Shown: positions 18,706 to 27,200, counted from the stretch's first letter. The stretch: DNA of 64,000 bases from Actinacidiphila rubida (GCF_900110255.1 NZ_FODD01000006.1:1-64000); one strand, 5' to 3'. The notes: generated by a model from the letters alone, not told the origin. Program-made: numbers and translations.

Positions 18706-20712
18706 ATGCACCGTCCGTTCACCCCACGCAGAACCCTGACCATGGCCGCGGCGCTGTCCCTGCTGGCCGGTCTGTCGGTGACCGCGGCCGGCACCGTCAC
18801 AGCCCGCGCCGACGACCCGCAGCACACCCGCCAGGCCGAGTTCGCCTCCGCCGCCGCGGAGTTCGGCGTCCCGCAGGCCGTCCTCGAAGCGGTGTCGTAC
18901 AACGAGACCCGCTGGGAGGCCCACGCCGGGCAGGAGAACTCCGAGGCCGGATACGGCCCGATGAACCTCACCGACCTCACGTCCCAGGACCTGGACGCGG
19001 ACGGCCTGACGACGCAGTCGCCGCGCTACGCCGACCTGCTCAAGGCCCCGGCCGAGCACACCGCGGCGGCCGCCGCCGCGCTGATCGGCGCCGACGTGTC
19101 CGCCGTGACGTCCGACGAGGCGCAGAACATCCGGGCCGGCGCCGCGCTGCTGGCCTCCTACGCCCGCGGCTACGGCCACGGCAAGCTGCCCCGGGACGTC
19201 GACGGCTGGTACGCGGCCGCCGCCCGCTACGGCCAGCCCACCGAGAACAAGGTCGCGCAGACCTTCGCCGACGTCGTGTGGGACACCCTGCGCACCGGTG
19301 CCTCGCGCACCACCCAGGACGGCCAGCAGATCGCCCTGCCGGCCACCGCGCGCCTGCACCCGAACCGCGACGACGTCAGGCTGCTGGGCCTGAAGGACGT
19401 CACGCCGCCCGCGAGCAGCACCAAGCCCGAGTGCCCGAAGTCCCTGGACTGCGACTTCATCCCGGGCGCCTACACCCTGCTCGACCCGGCCGACAAGGCC
19501 GACTACGGCAGCCACGACCTCGCGGACCGCCCGCACGACCTGCAGATCCGCTACATCACCCTGCACACCACCGACGAGACGTACGACGGCACGCTGGACC
19601 TGTTCAACGACCCGACGTACGCCGCCGGCGCCCACTACGTGGTGCGCTCGCAGGACGGCCACGTCACCCAGATGATCCCGACCAAGGACATCGCCTGGGA
19701 CAGCGGCAACCGGTCGTTCTACCAGCACTCCATCGGCATCGAGCAGGAGTCCTGGTCCACCCACGGCGGCACCTGGTTCAGCGAGAACCTGTACCGCTCC
19801 ACGGCATCGCTGGTGAAGTACCTGGCCACCACGTACGACATCCCGCTGGACCGCGCGCACATCCTCGGCCACGACAACGTCCCCGGCACCACCGAGGGCG
19901 GCGTCGCCACCCAGCACTGGGACCCGGGACCGGGCTGGGACTGGGAGCACTTCTTCGACCTGCTGGGCGCCCCGATCCACGCCACCGCGCCCCAGGGCAG
20001 CGACGTCGTGGCCATCAAGCCGGGCTTCCGCACCAACCTGCAGACCACGACGTACTGCGACGACGTACAGGGCTACAAGCAGTTCCCCAACCCGTACCGC
20101 AGCTTCGACTGCCCGGTGACGTCGCCCTCGGCGCCCTCCAGCTTCGTGCCGCTGTACACCGCCCCCAGCACCAGCGCCCCGCTGGCCTCCGACCCGTACC
20201 TGCACAAGGACGGCTCGGCCGGGACGAACGCGATGAACGACTGGGGCGACAAGGCGCCGGCCGGCGAGCAGTACGTGGTGGCCGACCGCAAGCCCGGCTG
20301 GACCGCGATCTGGTGGGCCGGCAAGGAGGTGTGGCTGCAGGACAGCCCGCAGCACCCGGTGACCGTACCGGTCAAGGCGATGCGGATCGTGCCCAAGGCC
20401 GGCCGCACCTCGGTCCCGGTGTACACCACGGCCTACCCGGAGGCGTCCGTCTACCCCGCGGACTTCGTGGCCTTCGAGGGCGGCACGCCGCGCGCGCAGG
20501 TCGCCCGCAGCCTCTACTCGATCCCGGCCGGGCAGTCGTACGTGGCCGCGGGTCCCGCGGTGAACACCGACTCCTACTTCGCGATCTACTACGACGGCTC
20601 CGCGCCGTACGACCAGCACGACTTCGTGGGCCAGACCAAGGTCTACGAGATCGTCTACAACCACCGGATGGCGTTCGTGAACGCCGACGACGTGGACCTC
20701 GTCCAGCAGTGA
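18706..20712 (+). CDS. Secreted N-acetylmuramoyl-L-alanine amidase
   Basis: A 668-residue exported peptidoglycan hydrolase. A Sec signal peptide (RRTLTMAAALSLLAGLSVTAAGTVTARA, cleavage near residue 34) starts it. Residues about 40-200 form a lysozyme/transglycosylase-like helical region with AVSYNETRWE. An amidase_2 (PGRP-like) domain spans about 275-425 with ITLHTTDETYDGTL, AGAHYVVRSQDGHVTQMIP, HSIGIEQE and LGHDNVPGTTEGG...HWDPGPGWDW, giving the zinc-binding histidines. The C-terminal 240 residues carry repeated SH3-like stretches, probably for wall binding. The ATG at 18706 follows AAGGAG. It should cut the lactyl-peptide bond of cell-wall stems during growth or sporulation. Confidence 0.9.
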   Translation: MHRPFTPRRTLTMAAALSLLAGLSVTAAGTVTARADDPQHTRQAEFASAAAEFGVPQAVLEAVSYNETRWEAHAGQENSEAGYGPMNLTDLTSQDLDADGLTTQSPRYADLLKAPAEHTAAAAAALIGADVSAVTSDEAQNIRAGAALLASYARGYGHGKLPRDVDGWYAAAARYGQPTENKVAQTFADVVWDTLRTGASRTTQDGQQIALPATARLHPNRDDVRLLGLKDVTPPASSTKPECPKSLDCDFIPGAYTLLDPADKADYGSHDLADRPHDLQIRYITLHTTDETYDGTLDLFNDPTYAAGAHYVVRSQDGHVTQMIPTKDIAWDSGNRSFYQHSIGIEQESWSTHGGTWFSENLYRSTASLVKYLATTYDIPLDRAHILGHDNVPGTTEGGVATQHWDPGPGWDWEHFFDLLGAPIHATAPQGSDVVAIKPGFRTNLQTTTYCDDVQGYKQFPNPYRSFDCPVTSPSAPSSFVPLYTAPSTSAPLASDPYLHKDGSAGTNAMNDWGDKAPAGEQYVVADRKPGWTAIWWAGKEVWLQDSPQHPVTVPVKAMRIVPKAGRTSVPVYTTAYPEASVYPADFVAFEGGTPRAQVARSLYSIPAGQSYVAAGPAVNTDSYFAIYYDGSAPYDQHDFVGQTKVYEIVYNHRMAFVNADDVDLVQQ

Positions 20713-20792
20713 CTCGGCAGCCGTCCGGCAGCCGACCGGCAACACGCCGGCACTGACGCGGCGGGCGGCCGGGCGCACTTCCCCGACGGGAC

Positions 20793-21725
20793 CTAATGCG
20801 CCCGGTCGCTCTCCAGCGCCTGGTGGGTGATGCGCAGCGCGCGGCTCGACGTGTCGAACGTGCGCTGCGCGACACACACGAACAGGCAGTCCACCACGAC
20901 CAGTTGGCTGATCCGGCTGGCCATCGCACCGGGCCGGAACGTGGTCTCCCGGCCGGCCGACACCAGCACGAAGTCGGCGAGCTTGGCGGCCGTCGACAGC
21001 GGATGGTTGGTGATCACCGCCGTCGTGGCGCCCTGCGCGGAGGCCCGGCGCAGCGGTTCGAGCACGTCACGGCTCTCCCCCGAGTGCGAGACCGCGAGGA
21101 AGACGTCGCCCTCGCCCAGCAGCACCGCGCTGGTCAGCGCCGACTGCGAGTCGCCGTGCGCGTGGCACGGCCGCCCGATCCTGGCGAGCTTCTGCTGCAG
21201 GTCCTGCGCCACCAGGCCCGACGCGCCGACGCCCGCGATGTGCAGCTGCCCTCCCCCGCACACCGCCTTGACCGCGCCGTCCAGCTGCTCGGGATCGAGC
21301 TGCGTCGCGGTCTCCAGGACCGCCTGCGACTCGGTGTGCACCAGCTTGGCGATCACCTCGCCCACCGAGTCCTCCGGCGTGATGCCCGCGGACAGCGTGG
21401 AGCGCGGACCCTGCCGGGCCGCCGACGCGGCCAGCGCCAGGCGCAGTTCCGGATAGCCGGCGAAGCCCAGCGCCCGCGCGGTGCGCACGATGGACGACTC
21501 GCTCGTGCCGGCCAGCGCGCTCAGCTCGGAGATCGTGCTGCGGGCGACCTGCGCCGGGTCCTCGACGATCAGCGAGGCGATCCGGGCCGCGGCCGGCGTC
21601 AGCGACGGCAGCAGCCCGCGCACCGTGGCGGTGAGCGCGTCTCCCGCGTCACTGGCCGCAGTGGCGATTCCTGGTACGGGCCCCGCGGGTCCCGGGACGT
21701 TTTCCTGCACGGGAGAAGGATGCAC
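20793..21725 (-). CDS. MurR/RpiR-family transcriptional regulator
   Basis: A 310-residue regulator. The N-terminal helix-turn-helix (about 35-110) includes VARSTISELSALAGTSESSIVRTARALGFAGYPELRLAL. The C-terminal SIS sugar-phosphate-binding domain (about 130-280) has LHIAGVGASGLVAQDLQQKLARIG, DVFLAVSHSGESRDVLEPLRRA and TAVITNHPLSTAAKLADFVL. These proteins sense phosphosugars; MurNAc-6-phosphate is the classic ligand, and the convergent cell-wall amidase next door makes a muropeptide-related signal attractive, but that is inference. The start used is GTG 21725; a second GTG six codons on is possible. Confidence 0.9.
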   Translation of the reverse strand: MHPSPVQENVPGPAGPVPGIATAASDAGDALTATVRGLLPSLTPAAARIASLIVEDPAQVARSTISELSALAGTSESSIVRTARALGFAGYPELRLALAASAARQGPRSTLSAGITPEDSVGEVIAKLVHTESQAVLETATQLDPEQLDGAVKAVCGGGQLHIAGVGASGLVAQDLQQKLARIGRPCHAHGDSQSALTSAVLLGEGDVFLAVSHSGESRDVLEPLRRASAQGATTAVITNHPLSTAAKLADFVLVSAGRETTFRPGAMASRISQLVVVDCLFVCVAQRTFDTSSRALRITHQALESDRAH

Positions 21726-21836
21726 CGGGAAGGGCCCTCATGGGACCGGGTGGGACGAAATCCGGTGGCGGGCGCGCGTCCCCGGGGCGGCCGGCTCCTC
21801 GGCCGCGCTGTCACGGCGCGGGGTGACAATGAACCC

Positions 21837-22799
21837 GTGCCCGCCGACGCCGACCCCCGCCCCGAACGCCCCCAACACCCCGGACCCCCCGGAGGCGGCG
21901 CCCCCGGGACCCCGTCCGCGGGCGCGCCGCCCGCACCGCGGCTGCCCTCGCCGCTCGTCGAGGTCGAGGAACCGGCGTTCGCCCGGCACGGCGTGCGGCT
22001 GCTGCTCAAGCGGGACGACCTCATCCACCCGGACCTGATCGGCAACAAATACCGCAAGCTGCTGCTCAACCTGGACGCGGCGGCCGCGGCCGGCCACCAC
22101 ACGCTGCTCACCTTCGGCGGCGCCTACTCCAACCACCTGCGGGCCACGGCCGCGGCCGGGCGGCTGTACGGCTTCCGCACCGTCGGCGTCGTGCGCGGCG
22201 AGGAGCTGGCCGGCCGCCCGCTGAACCCGTCGCTCGCCCGCGCCGCCGCCGACGGCATGCGCCTGGAGTTCGTCGACCGCGCGACCTACCGCCGCAAGGC
22301 CGAGCCCGAGGTGCTGACCGCGCTGCTCGACCGGCACGGGCCGGCGTTCGTCCTGCCCGAGGGCGGCTCCAACGCGGCGGCCGCCCGCGGCTGCGCGGAC
22401 CTGGGCCGCGAACTTTCCGGCGCCGCGGACGTGGCGGCCGTCGCCTGCGGCACCGGCGGGACCCTCGCCGGGCTCGCCGCGGGACTGCCGGGCGACGCGG
22501 AGGCGATCGGGTTCGCGGTGCTGCGCGGCGGCGCCTTCCTGACCGGCGACGTGGCGCGGCTGCAGGAGTCCGCGTTCGGCGGGCGCCGCGGCCGCTGGCG
22601 GATCGAGGACCGCTTCCACCACGGCGGCTACGCGCGCACCACTCCCGAGCTGGACGCCTTCGCCGACGCGTTCGCCGCCCGGCACGGCCTGGCGGTGGAG
22701 CGGGTGTACGTCGCGAAGATGCTGCACGGTCTGGCGGCACTGGCCGGCGAGCACGCGTTCGCGCCGGGCACCCGGATCGCCGCGGTGATCACCGGCTGA
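21837..22799 (+). CDS. PLP enzyme of the ACC deaminase/D-cysteine desulfhydrase family
   Basis: A 320-residue fold-type II PLP enzyme. The PLP lysine is in LIGNKYRKLLLNLD, the substrate loop in LLTFGGAYSNHLRATAAAG, and the phosphate-binding glycine-rich loop in VACGTGGTLAGLAAGL. PEGGSNAAAARGC is another family hallmark. Members deaminate 1-aminocyclopropane-1-carboxylate or desulfhydrate D-cysteine; sequence alone does not separate these, and most actinobacterial members lack proven ACC deaminase activity. The first 40 residues after GTG 21837 are Pro/Gly-rich and probably disordered, so the true start may lie a little downstream. It is divergent from the RpiR regulator. Confidence 0.82.
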   Translation: MPADADPRPERPQHPGPPGGGAPGTPSAGAPPAPRLPSPLVEVEEPAFARHGVRLLLKRDDLIHPDLIGNKYRKLLLNLDAAAAAGHHTLLTFGGAYSNHLRATAAAGRLYGFRTVGVVRGEELAGRPLNPSLARAAADGMRLEFVDRATYRRKAEPEVLTALLDRHGPAFVLPEGGSNAAAARGCADLGRELSGAADVAAVACGTGGTLAGLAAGLPGDAEAIGFAVLRGGAFLTGDVARLQESAFGGRRGRWRIEDRFHHGGYARTTPELDAFADAFAARHGLAVERVYVAKMLHGLAALAGEHAFAPGTRIAAVITG

Positions 22800-22851
22800 T
22801 CCGACCGGCAGCTTTACGCACGTCACACCCGGCACCCGTAACCTGGGGTAC

Positions 22852-23382
22852 ATGATCCGCGCCGCGACACCCGCCGACCTCCCGGTCATCGAGGACCTCA
22901 TCCGCCGACTCGCCGCGTACGAGCGGGCGTTGGACGAGGCCAAGGCGACCCGCGAGCAGCTGGCGGAGGCGCTGTTCGGCGCGGACCCGGCGGCGTACGT
23001 GCTGATCGCGGAGGACGAGCCGAGCGGCGAGGCGGTGGGCTTCGCGCTGTGGTTCCGCAACTTCTCCACCTGGACCGGCACGCCCGGCCTCTACCTGGAG
23101 GACCTGTTCGTGGTGCCCGAGGCCCGCCGGGCCGGGCACGGCAGGGCGCTGCTCGCCGCACTCGCGGCGATCTGCGTCGAGCGCGGCTGGCCCCGCTTCG
23201 AGTGGTCGGTGCTGGACTGGAACGAGCAGGCGCTGGCCGTGTACCGGGCGATCGGCGCGCGGCCGCAGGACGAGTGGACCGTGCAGCGGCTCACCGGCCC
23301 CGCGCTGGAGGCCCTCGCGGCGCATGCCGCCCCTCCTTCGGGGGCAGGTCCGCACAACCGGGCGAATTCGCATGCGAATTGA
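22852..23382 (+). CDS. GNAT-family N-acetyltransferase
   Basis: A 176-residue acetyltransferase resembling diamine (spermidine) acetyltransferases. Motif A is LYLEDLFVVPEARRAGHGRALLAAL with the acetyl-CoA loop, followed by FEWSVLDWNEQALAVYRAIGARP. The central strand with FALWFRNFSTWTGTPG is characteristic of the SSAT subgroup. The last 20 residues are probably flexible. A TAACCT element ends seven bases before the ATG with no ribosome-binding site between, suggesting a leaderless message. The stop codon overlaps a perfect 16-bp palindrome described separately. The acceptor amine is unknown. Confidence 0.88.
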   Translation: MIRAATPADLPVIEDLIRRLAAYERALDEAKATREQLAEALFGADPAAYVLIAEDEPSGEAVGFALWFRNFSTWTGTPGLYLEDLFVVPEARRAGHGRALLAALAAICVERGWPRFEWSVLDWNEQALAVYRAIGARPQDEWTVQRLTGPALEALAAHAAPPSGAGPHNRANSHAN

Positions 23383-23430
23383 GACCTGGGATCCCTACCC
23401 ACCGTCCGTACCCATGCGCTTACCATGGGT
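23365..23430. promoter_or_regulatory. Two palindromes upstream of the anti-SigH/SigH operon
   Basis: AATTCGCATGCGAATT (23365-23380) is a perfect 16-bp palindrome overlapping the stop codon of the acetyltransferase. Thirty bases on, ACCCATG (23410-23416) and CATGGGT (23424-23430) form a 7-bp inverted repeat around CGCTTAC. Both lie 110-175 bases ahead of the anti-SigH start, the natural place for operators of this stress operon. SigH in S. coelicolor is known to be under developmental control, including BldD, but neither palindrome clearly matches the BldD consensus I remember. Confidence 0.55.
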
Positions 23431-23538
23431 GACAGAAACGGATGCCGCACGTGCCCCGACCGGGCGACACCGGTGGACCGGGCACGATAGCGTCACAGCG
23501 AACCAGAGCAATCACCGTGTGCCACCTTGGAGGTGTGG

Positions 23539-23952
23539 GTGTCCCAGATCGCAGGCGAGCCCGGGTCGAAGGACTTCGTCGAGGTCCGGCTGCCCGCGGC
23601 AGGGGCGTATCTGTCGGTGCTGCGTACGGCCACGGCCGGACTCGCGGCACGGCTGGACTTCACCCTCGACGAGATCGAGGACCTGCGGATCGCGGTCGAC
23701 GAGGCGTGCGCGATCCTGCTGCAGCAGGCCGTGCCCGGATCGGTGCTGAGCTGCGTGTTCCGCCTGGTCGGCGACTCCCTGTGGGTCACCGTGTCGGCGC
23801 CGACCACTGACGGCCGCGCACCGGAGCGGGACACCTTCGCCTGGACGGTGCTGTCCGCACTGGCTGGCGAGGTGGACTCCACCGTGGCCGACGACAAGAC
23901 CGTCAGCATCGCCCTGCACAAGAAGCGCGGCGCCGTACCAGGACTGTCGTGA
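23539..23952 (+). CDS. prsH: Anti-sigma-H factor (RsbW-like kinase fold)
   Basis: A 137-residue GHKL-fold anti-sigma factor that should hold SigH inactive until stress. Segments VEVRLPAAGAYLSVLRTATAGLAARLDFTLDEIEDLRIAVDEACAILLQQA match the RsbW/SpoIIAB family, with the N box in IAVDEACA. The glycine-rich ATP lid is poorly developed, so kinase activity is uncertain. I place the start at GTG 23539 because GGAGG ends five bases upstream and the protein then begins with the conserved SQIAGEPGSKDFVE. It is followed after seven bases by sigH. In S. coelicolor the orthologue is called PrsH, UshX or RshA. Confidence 0.93.
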   Translation: MSQIAGEPGSKDFVEVRLPAAGAYLSVLRTATAGLAARLDFTLDEIEDLRIAVDEACAILLQQAVPGSVLSCVFRLVGDSLWVTVSAPTTDGRAPERDTFAWTVLSALAGEVDSTVADDKTVSIALHKKRGAVPGLS

Positions 23953-23959
23953 GGCCGTC

Positions 23960-25003
23960 GTGGTGAGGTCAGGAGACCCCGGAACGCCCGCGGAGCACCA
24001 GGCTCCCGCGGCGCGCGGTCGCGCCTCCGTGCCCGCCCAGCAACCGGACCCGGCGGAACCCGGGCCCGGGCCGCGGCAGGCGGCGCTGCCCCACCCCGAT
24101 CCGGGCGAACGCGCTCGGGGGCGTATGCGCGAGCAGGCCCGTAGAGACCGGATGGACGTGACGGACGCGGCGGAGCAGGCAGGCCCGATGGATCAGCACG
24201 AGCACGTGAAGAGCCCCGGTCAGGCCGGGGCGGGCGAACCCCACGACCCGCACGACAGGTCGGGTGCCCGCGCGCTCTTCGTCGAGCTGAGCAAACTGCC
24301 GGAAGGCTCGGTGGAACGTGCCGAGCTGCGCAACCAGCTGGTGCGGATGCACCTGCCGCTGGTCGAGCACCTGGCGCGGCGGTTCCGCAACCGCGGGGAG
24401 CCGCTGGACGACCTCACCCAGGTCGCCACGATCGGCCTGATCAAGTCCGTCGACCGGTTCGACGTCGAGCGCGGCGTGGAGTTCTCCACCTACGCCACCC
24501 CGACGGTGGTCGGCGAGATCAAGCGTCACTTCAGGGACAAGGGCTGGGCGGTCCGGGTGCCGCGGCGCCTCCAGGAGCTGCGGCTCGCGCTCACCACCGC
24601 CACCGGCGAGCTGTCCCAGCGGCACGGCCGGGCGCCGACGGTGCACGAGCTGGCCGAGCACCTGAAGATCTCCGAGGAGGAGGTGCTGGAGGGGCTGGAG
24701 TCCGCGAACGCCTACAGCACCCTGTCCCTGGACGTGCCCGACACCGACGACGAGTCGCCGGCCGTCGCCGACACCCTCGGCTCCGAGGACGAGGCGCTGG
24801 AGGGCGTGGAGTACCGCGAGTCGCTCAAGCCGCTGCTGGAGCAGCTGCCGCCGCGCGAGAAGACGATCCTGCTGCTCCGCTTCTTCGGCGGCATGACGCA
24901 GTCGCAGATCGCGCAGGAGGTCGGCATCTCCCAGATGCACGTCTCCCGGCTGCTGGCCCGCACCCTCGCCCAGCTGCGCGACAAGCTGCTGATCGAGGAG
25001 TGA
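23960..25003 (+). CDS. sigH: Stress-response sigma factor SigH (SigB/SigF family)
   Basis: A 347-residue sigma-70-family factor of the SigB/SigF group for osmotic and developmental stress. Regions 2-4 start near residue 95: RALFVELSKLPEGSVERAELRNQLVRMHLPLVEHLARRFRNRG, DDLTQVATIGLIKSVDRFD, region 3 with PRRLQELRL, and region 4 with LPPREKTILLLRFFGGMTQSQIAQEVGISQMHVSRLLAR. The first 90 residues are Pro/Gly-rich and contain several internal starts (Met near 56, 65 and 76). I recall that S. coelicolor SigH is made as several length forms, and the same is likely here. Start GTG 23960 lies just after the anti-sigma stop; GTG 23963 is equally possible. Confidence 0.93.
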   Translation: MVRSGDPGTPAEHQAPAARGRASVPAQQPDPAEPGPGPRQAALPHPDPGERARGRMREQARRDRMDVTDAAEQAGPMDQHEHVKSPGQAGAGEPHDPHDRSGARALFVELSKLPEGSVERAELRNQLVRMHLPLVEHLARRFRNRGEPLDDLTQVATIGLIKSVDRFDVERGVEFSTYATPTVVGEIKRHFRDKGWAVRVPRRLQELRLALTTATGELSQRHGRAPTVHELAEHLKISEEEVLEGLESANAYSTLSLDVPDTDDESPAVADTLGSEDEALEGVEYRESLKPLLEQLPPREKTILLLRFFGGMTQSQIAQEVGISQMHVSRLLARTLAQLRDKLLIEE

Positions 25004-25080
25004 CGGGCCGCCGCCCGCGCCGCCCCGGTCGAGGCCGCGGGCCGGGACACCGGCCCGGGCGACCGCCGGCCGGCGGGTGA

Positions 25081-25509
25081 TCAGGCGGCGGTGCGGCGGA
25101 TGCCGAGCGCGTCGGTGGTCGCCGGGTGGACGAGCAGCACCAGCCCGGCGATCGCCAGCACGCCCAGCACCGCGCCGCCCGCGATCACCGCGCCGTCGCT
25201 CTTGACCATCGTCCACGCGATGGGCAGCGCGAGCAGCTGCATGATCAGGGCGGGGCCGCGGCTCCAGCGGCGCGCCTTGCGCAGGCCGTAGGCGGCGCCC
25301 AGCGGCAGCGCCGCGAGCACCAGCACCAGCAGCCCGGCCAGCACCGCCTTACCGCCGCCGGTGAAGCACATCGTGACGCCCCAGGCGGCCACCGCGAGTC
25401 CCTGCACGCCGGCGACGGCGGCGGCCAGGGTCAGCCGCAGCGGCGGCGGGCCGGCGGGTTCGGCCGGCGGGGCGACATCGGAGGACGGGCTCTTCGGGGT
25501 CTGGCTCAC
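25081..25509 (-). CDS. Small integral membrane protein, function unknown
   Basis: A 142-residue protein with a cytoplasmic, Pro/Ser-rich N-terminus (1-28) and four hydrophobic segments (about 28-50, 54-75, 84-102, 106-127). It has no recognisable catalytic motif. The start is GTG 25509 (MSQTPKSP). It converges on sigH and diverges from the diacylglycerol-kinase gene, whose start is only about 50 bases away. I recall conserved hypothetical membrane proteins at this place in Streptomyces, but no function. Confidence 0.8.
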   Translation of the reverse strand: MSQTPKSPSSDVAPPAEPAGPPPLRLTLAAAVAGVQGLAVAAWGVTMCFTGGGKAVLAGLLVLVLAALPLGAAYGLRKARRWSRGPALIMQLLALPIAWTMVKSDGAVIAGGAVLGVLAIAGLVLLVHPATTDALGIRRTAA

Positions 25510-25557
25510 ACCGTTCAGCGTAGCCCGGCCCGAATTTCGCTAGGTACGCTGTCGAGC

Positions 25558-26526
25558 ATGCGTGCTCTTCTCGTGGTCAACCCCGCTGCCACCACCACCA
25601 GCGCCCGGGTCCGCGACGTGATCAGCACGGCGCTCGCCAGCGACCTGAAGCTGGAGGTGGCCACCACCCAGTACCGCGGGCACGCGAGGGACCTGGCCCG
25701 CCGGGCAGCCGAGGGCGGCGAGACCGAGCTGGTGGTGTCGCTCGGCGGCGACGGCACCGTCAACGAGATCGTCAACGGGCTGCTGCACCACGGTCCCGAC
25801 CCCGACGCGCTGCCGCGGCTGGCCGTGGTCCCCGGCGGGTCCACCAACGTCTTCGCCCGCGCGCTGGGCCTGCCCAACGACGCGGTGGAGGCGACCGGCG
25901 CGCTGCTGGACGCGCTGCGCGAGGGGTCCTCGCGGACCGTCGGGCTGGGACTGGCCAGCGGCACCCCCGGCACCGAGGACGAAGGCGTGCCGCCGCGCTG
26001 GTTCACCTTCTGCGCCGGCCTGGGATTCGACGCCGGGGTGGTCGGACGGGTCGAACAGCAGAGGGAGTTGGGCAAACGTTCGACGCATGCGCTGTACCTG
26101 CGCCAGGTCGCACGGCAGTTCGTCTCCGACCCCCACCGGCGGCGCGGCGTCATCACCCTGCAGCGCCCGGACGAGGAGCCGATGGCCGGTCTGATGACCG
26201 CCATAATCTGCAACACCTCACCCTGGACCTATCTGGGCAACCGGCCGGTCTACGCCTCCCCCGAGGCGTCCTTCGACACCGCCCTTGACCTGCTCGGAGT
26301 CACCAAGATGTCGGCGGTGTCAGGAACGCGTTACGCCGCGCAACTGCTCCGCTCCACTCCGGAACGGGGACCCCACGGGAAGCACACGGTCACGCTGCAC
26401 GATCTGACCGACTTCACCTTGCAATCGCAGGCGCCACTGCCCTTCCAGGTGGACGGTGACCATCTGGGACTGCGTACGAGTGCGACCTTCACAGGCGTAC
26501 GCCGGGCACTGCGTGTGATTGTGTAA
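25558..26526 (+). CDS. Diacylglycerol kinase family lipid kinase
   Basis: A 322-residue lipid kinase of the DagK/YegS/BmrU family that phosphorylates diacylglycerol or a related lipid. It begins MRALLVVNPAATTTSARVRDV, with the ATP-binding signature SLGGDGTVNEIVNGLL and the second box VVPGGSTNVFARALGLP. The C-terminal beta-sandwich with FCAGLGFDAGVV and PFQVDGDHLG is present, so the enzyme is complete. A TACGCT element ends seven bases before the ATG and no ribosome-binding site lies between, which suggests a leaderless transcript. It likely recycles lipid from phospholipid turnover. The actual lipid is unknown. Confidence 0.9.
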   Translation: MRALLVVNPAATTTSARVRDVISTALASDLKLEVATTQYRGHARDLARRAAEGGETELVVSLGGDGTVNEIVNGLLHHGPDPDALPRLAVVPGGSTNVFARALGLPNDAVEATGALLDALREGSSRTVGLGLASGTPGTEDEGVPPRWFTFCAGLGFDAGVVGRVEQQRELGKRSTHALYLRQVARQFVSDPHRRRGVITLQRPDEEPMAGLMTAIICNTSPWTYLGNRPVYASPEASFDTALDLLGVTKMSAVSGTRYAAQLLRSTPERGPHGKHTVTLHDLTDFTLQSQAPLPFQVDGDHLGLRTSATFTGVRRALRVIV

Positions 26527-26847
26527 GTCGAAGAGCCTAAAGTCCTTTTACTCGAACGTTTAGGCTGGCCCGCACCCCTTGGAAGTAGGGCTGTGACCGA
26601 GGCGACACCGTGGATTCCAAAAAAAGTTGCCGGAAGGGGTTGTATCTCCAGCCGAGGTTTGCGAACCTCTAACTGGCGATCGGGACGGGCTTCAGAAGCA
26701 GCCCCCAATGAGAGCCCGAATCCTCCACTTCACACCGCGGGACCGCACCGGCGAGAGCCGGGGGGCGTCCCGTTCCCTGTGAAGGGATTCGTGAAAGCGT
26801 TCACATTCACAAGCAATGTGCTTGTCACACAAGGAGTTGGAGCAGCC
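26527..26847 (+). promoter_or_regulatory. Structured leader/promoter region of wblE
   Basis: A 321-bp gene-free stretch with four clean inverted repeats. AGCCTAAA/TTTAGGCT (26533-26540, 26558-26565) lies just after the kinase gene and may be its terminator. GAGGTT-TGCG-AACCTC (26654-26669) is a UNCG-type tetraloop hairpin. GTGAA-AGCG-TTCAC (26791-26804) is followed directly by ACAAGCA-ATG-TGCTTGT (26809-26825), whose last base is six bases before the AAGGAG ribosome-binding site (26831-26836). The last two hairpins could gate translation or bind a regulator as DNA. No promoter could be fixed with confidence. Confidence 0.55.
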
Positions 26848-27105
26848 ATGGACTGGCGTCACCGCGCCGTTTGCCGCGAGGAAGACCCCGAGCTCTTCTT
26901 CCCCATCGGCAACACCGGTCCTGCGCTGCTGCAGATCGAGGAAGCCAAGGCCGTCTGCCGCCGCTGCCCCGTCATGGACCAGTGCCTCCAGTGGGCACTG
27001 GAAAGCGGACAGGACGCCGGCGTGTGGGGTGGCCTCAGCGAGGACGAGCGCCGCGCAATGAAGCGCCGTGCCGCTCGCAACCGGGCCCGCAACGCCAGCG
27101 CCTGA
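26848..27105 (+). CDS. wblE: WhiB-like iron-sulfur regulator WblE
   Basis: An 85-residue Wbl protein, almost identical to S. coelicolor WblE as I recall it and orthologous to mycobacterial WhiB1. The four cluster-binding cysteines are Cys9, then Cys38 and Cys41 in VCRRC, and the next in DQCLQW. The G(V/I)WGG turn is present (GVWGGLSEDERRAMKRR), and the basic C-terminal tail RRAARNRARNASA binds DNA. Such proteins carry an O2/NO-sensitive 4Fe-4S cluster and bind the principal sigma factor. The start ATG 26848 has AAGGAG twelve bases upstream. The gene is monocistronic, with a terminator shared with the converging kinase gene. Confidence 0.97.
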   Translation: MDWRHRAVCREEDPELFFPIGNTGPALLQIEEAKAVCRRCPVMDQCLQWALESGQDAGVWGGLSEDERRAMKRRAARNRARNASA

Positions 27106-27170
27106 CGCCCTGGTCTTCCCCCCGAACCGCAGCGCGCAGCACCTGCCATACGCGCAGCACGCAGCATCGT

Positions 27171-27200
27171 GAGCCCCCGCACCGGACGGTGCGGGGGCTC
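27171..27200. terminator. Shared terminator between wblE and the PdtaS-like kinase
   Basis: A perfect 13-bp stem (27171-27183 with 27188-27200; arms GAGCCCCCGCACC and complement) closed by the tetraloop GGAC. It sits between the ends of two converging genes and can terminate both. Confidence 0.85.

Noticed and set aside
18654..20756. A 700-codon alternative frame over the amidase gene
   Set aside because: The competing frame has a signal peptide, an amidase domain and a good ribosome-binding site; this one has none.
26527..26847. A sigma-R promoter ahead of wblE
   Set aside because: The nearest GGAAG...GTT pair has a spacing of 20, outside the accepted 18-19, and the first element is not GGAAT.
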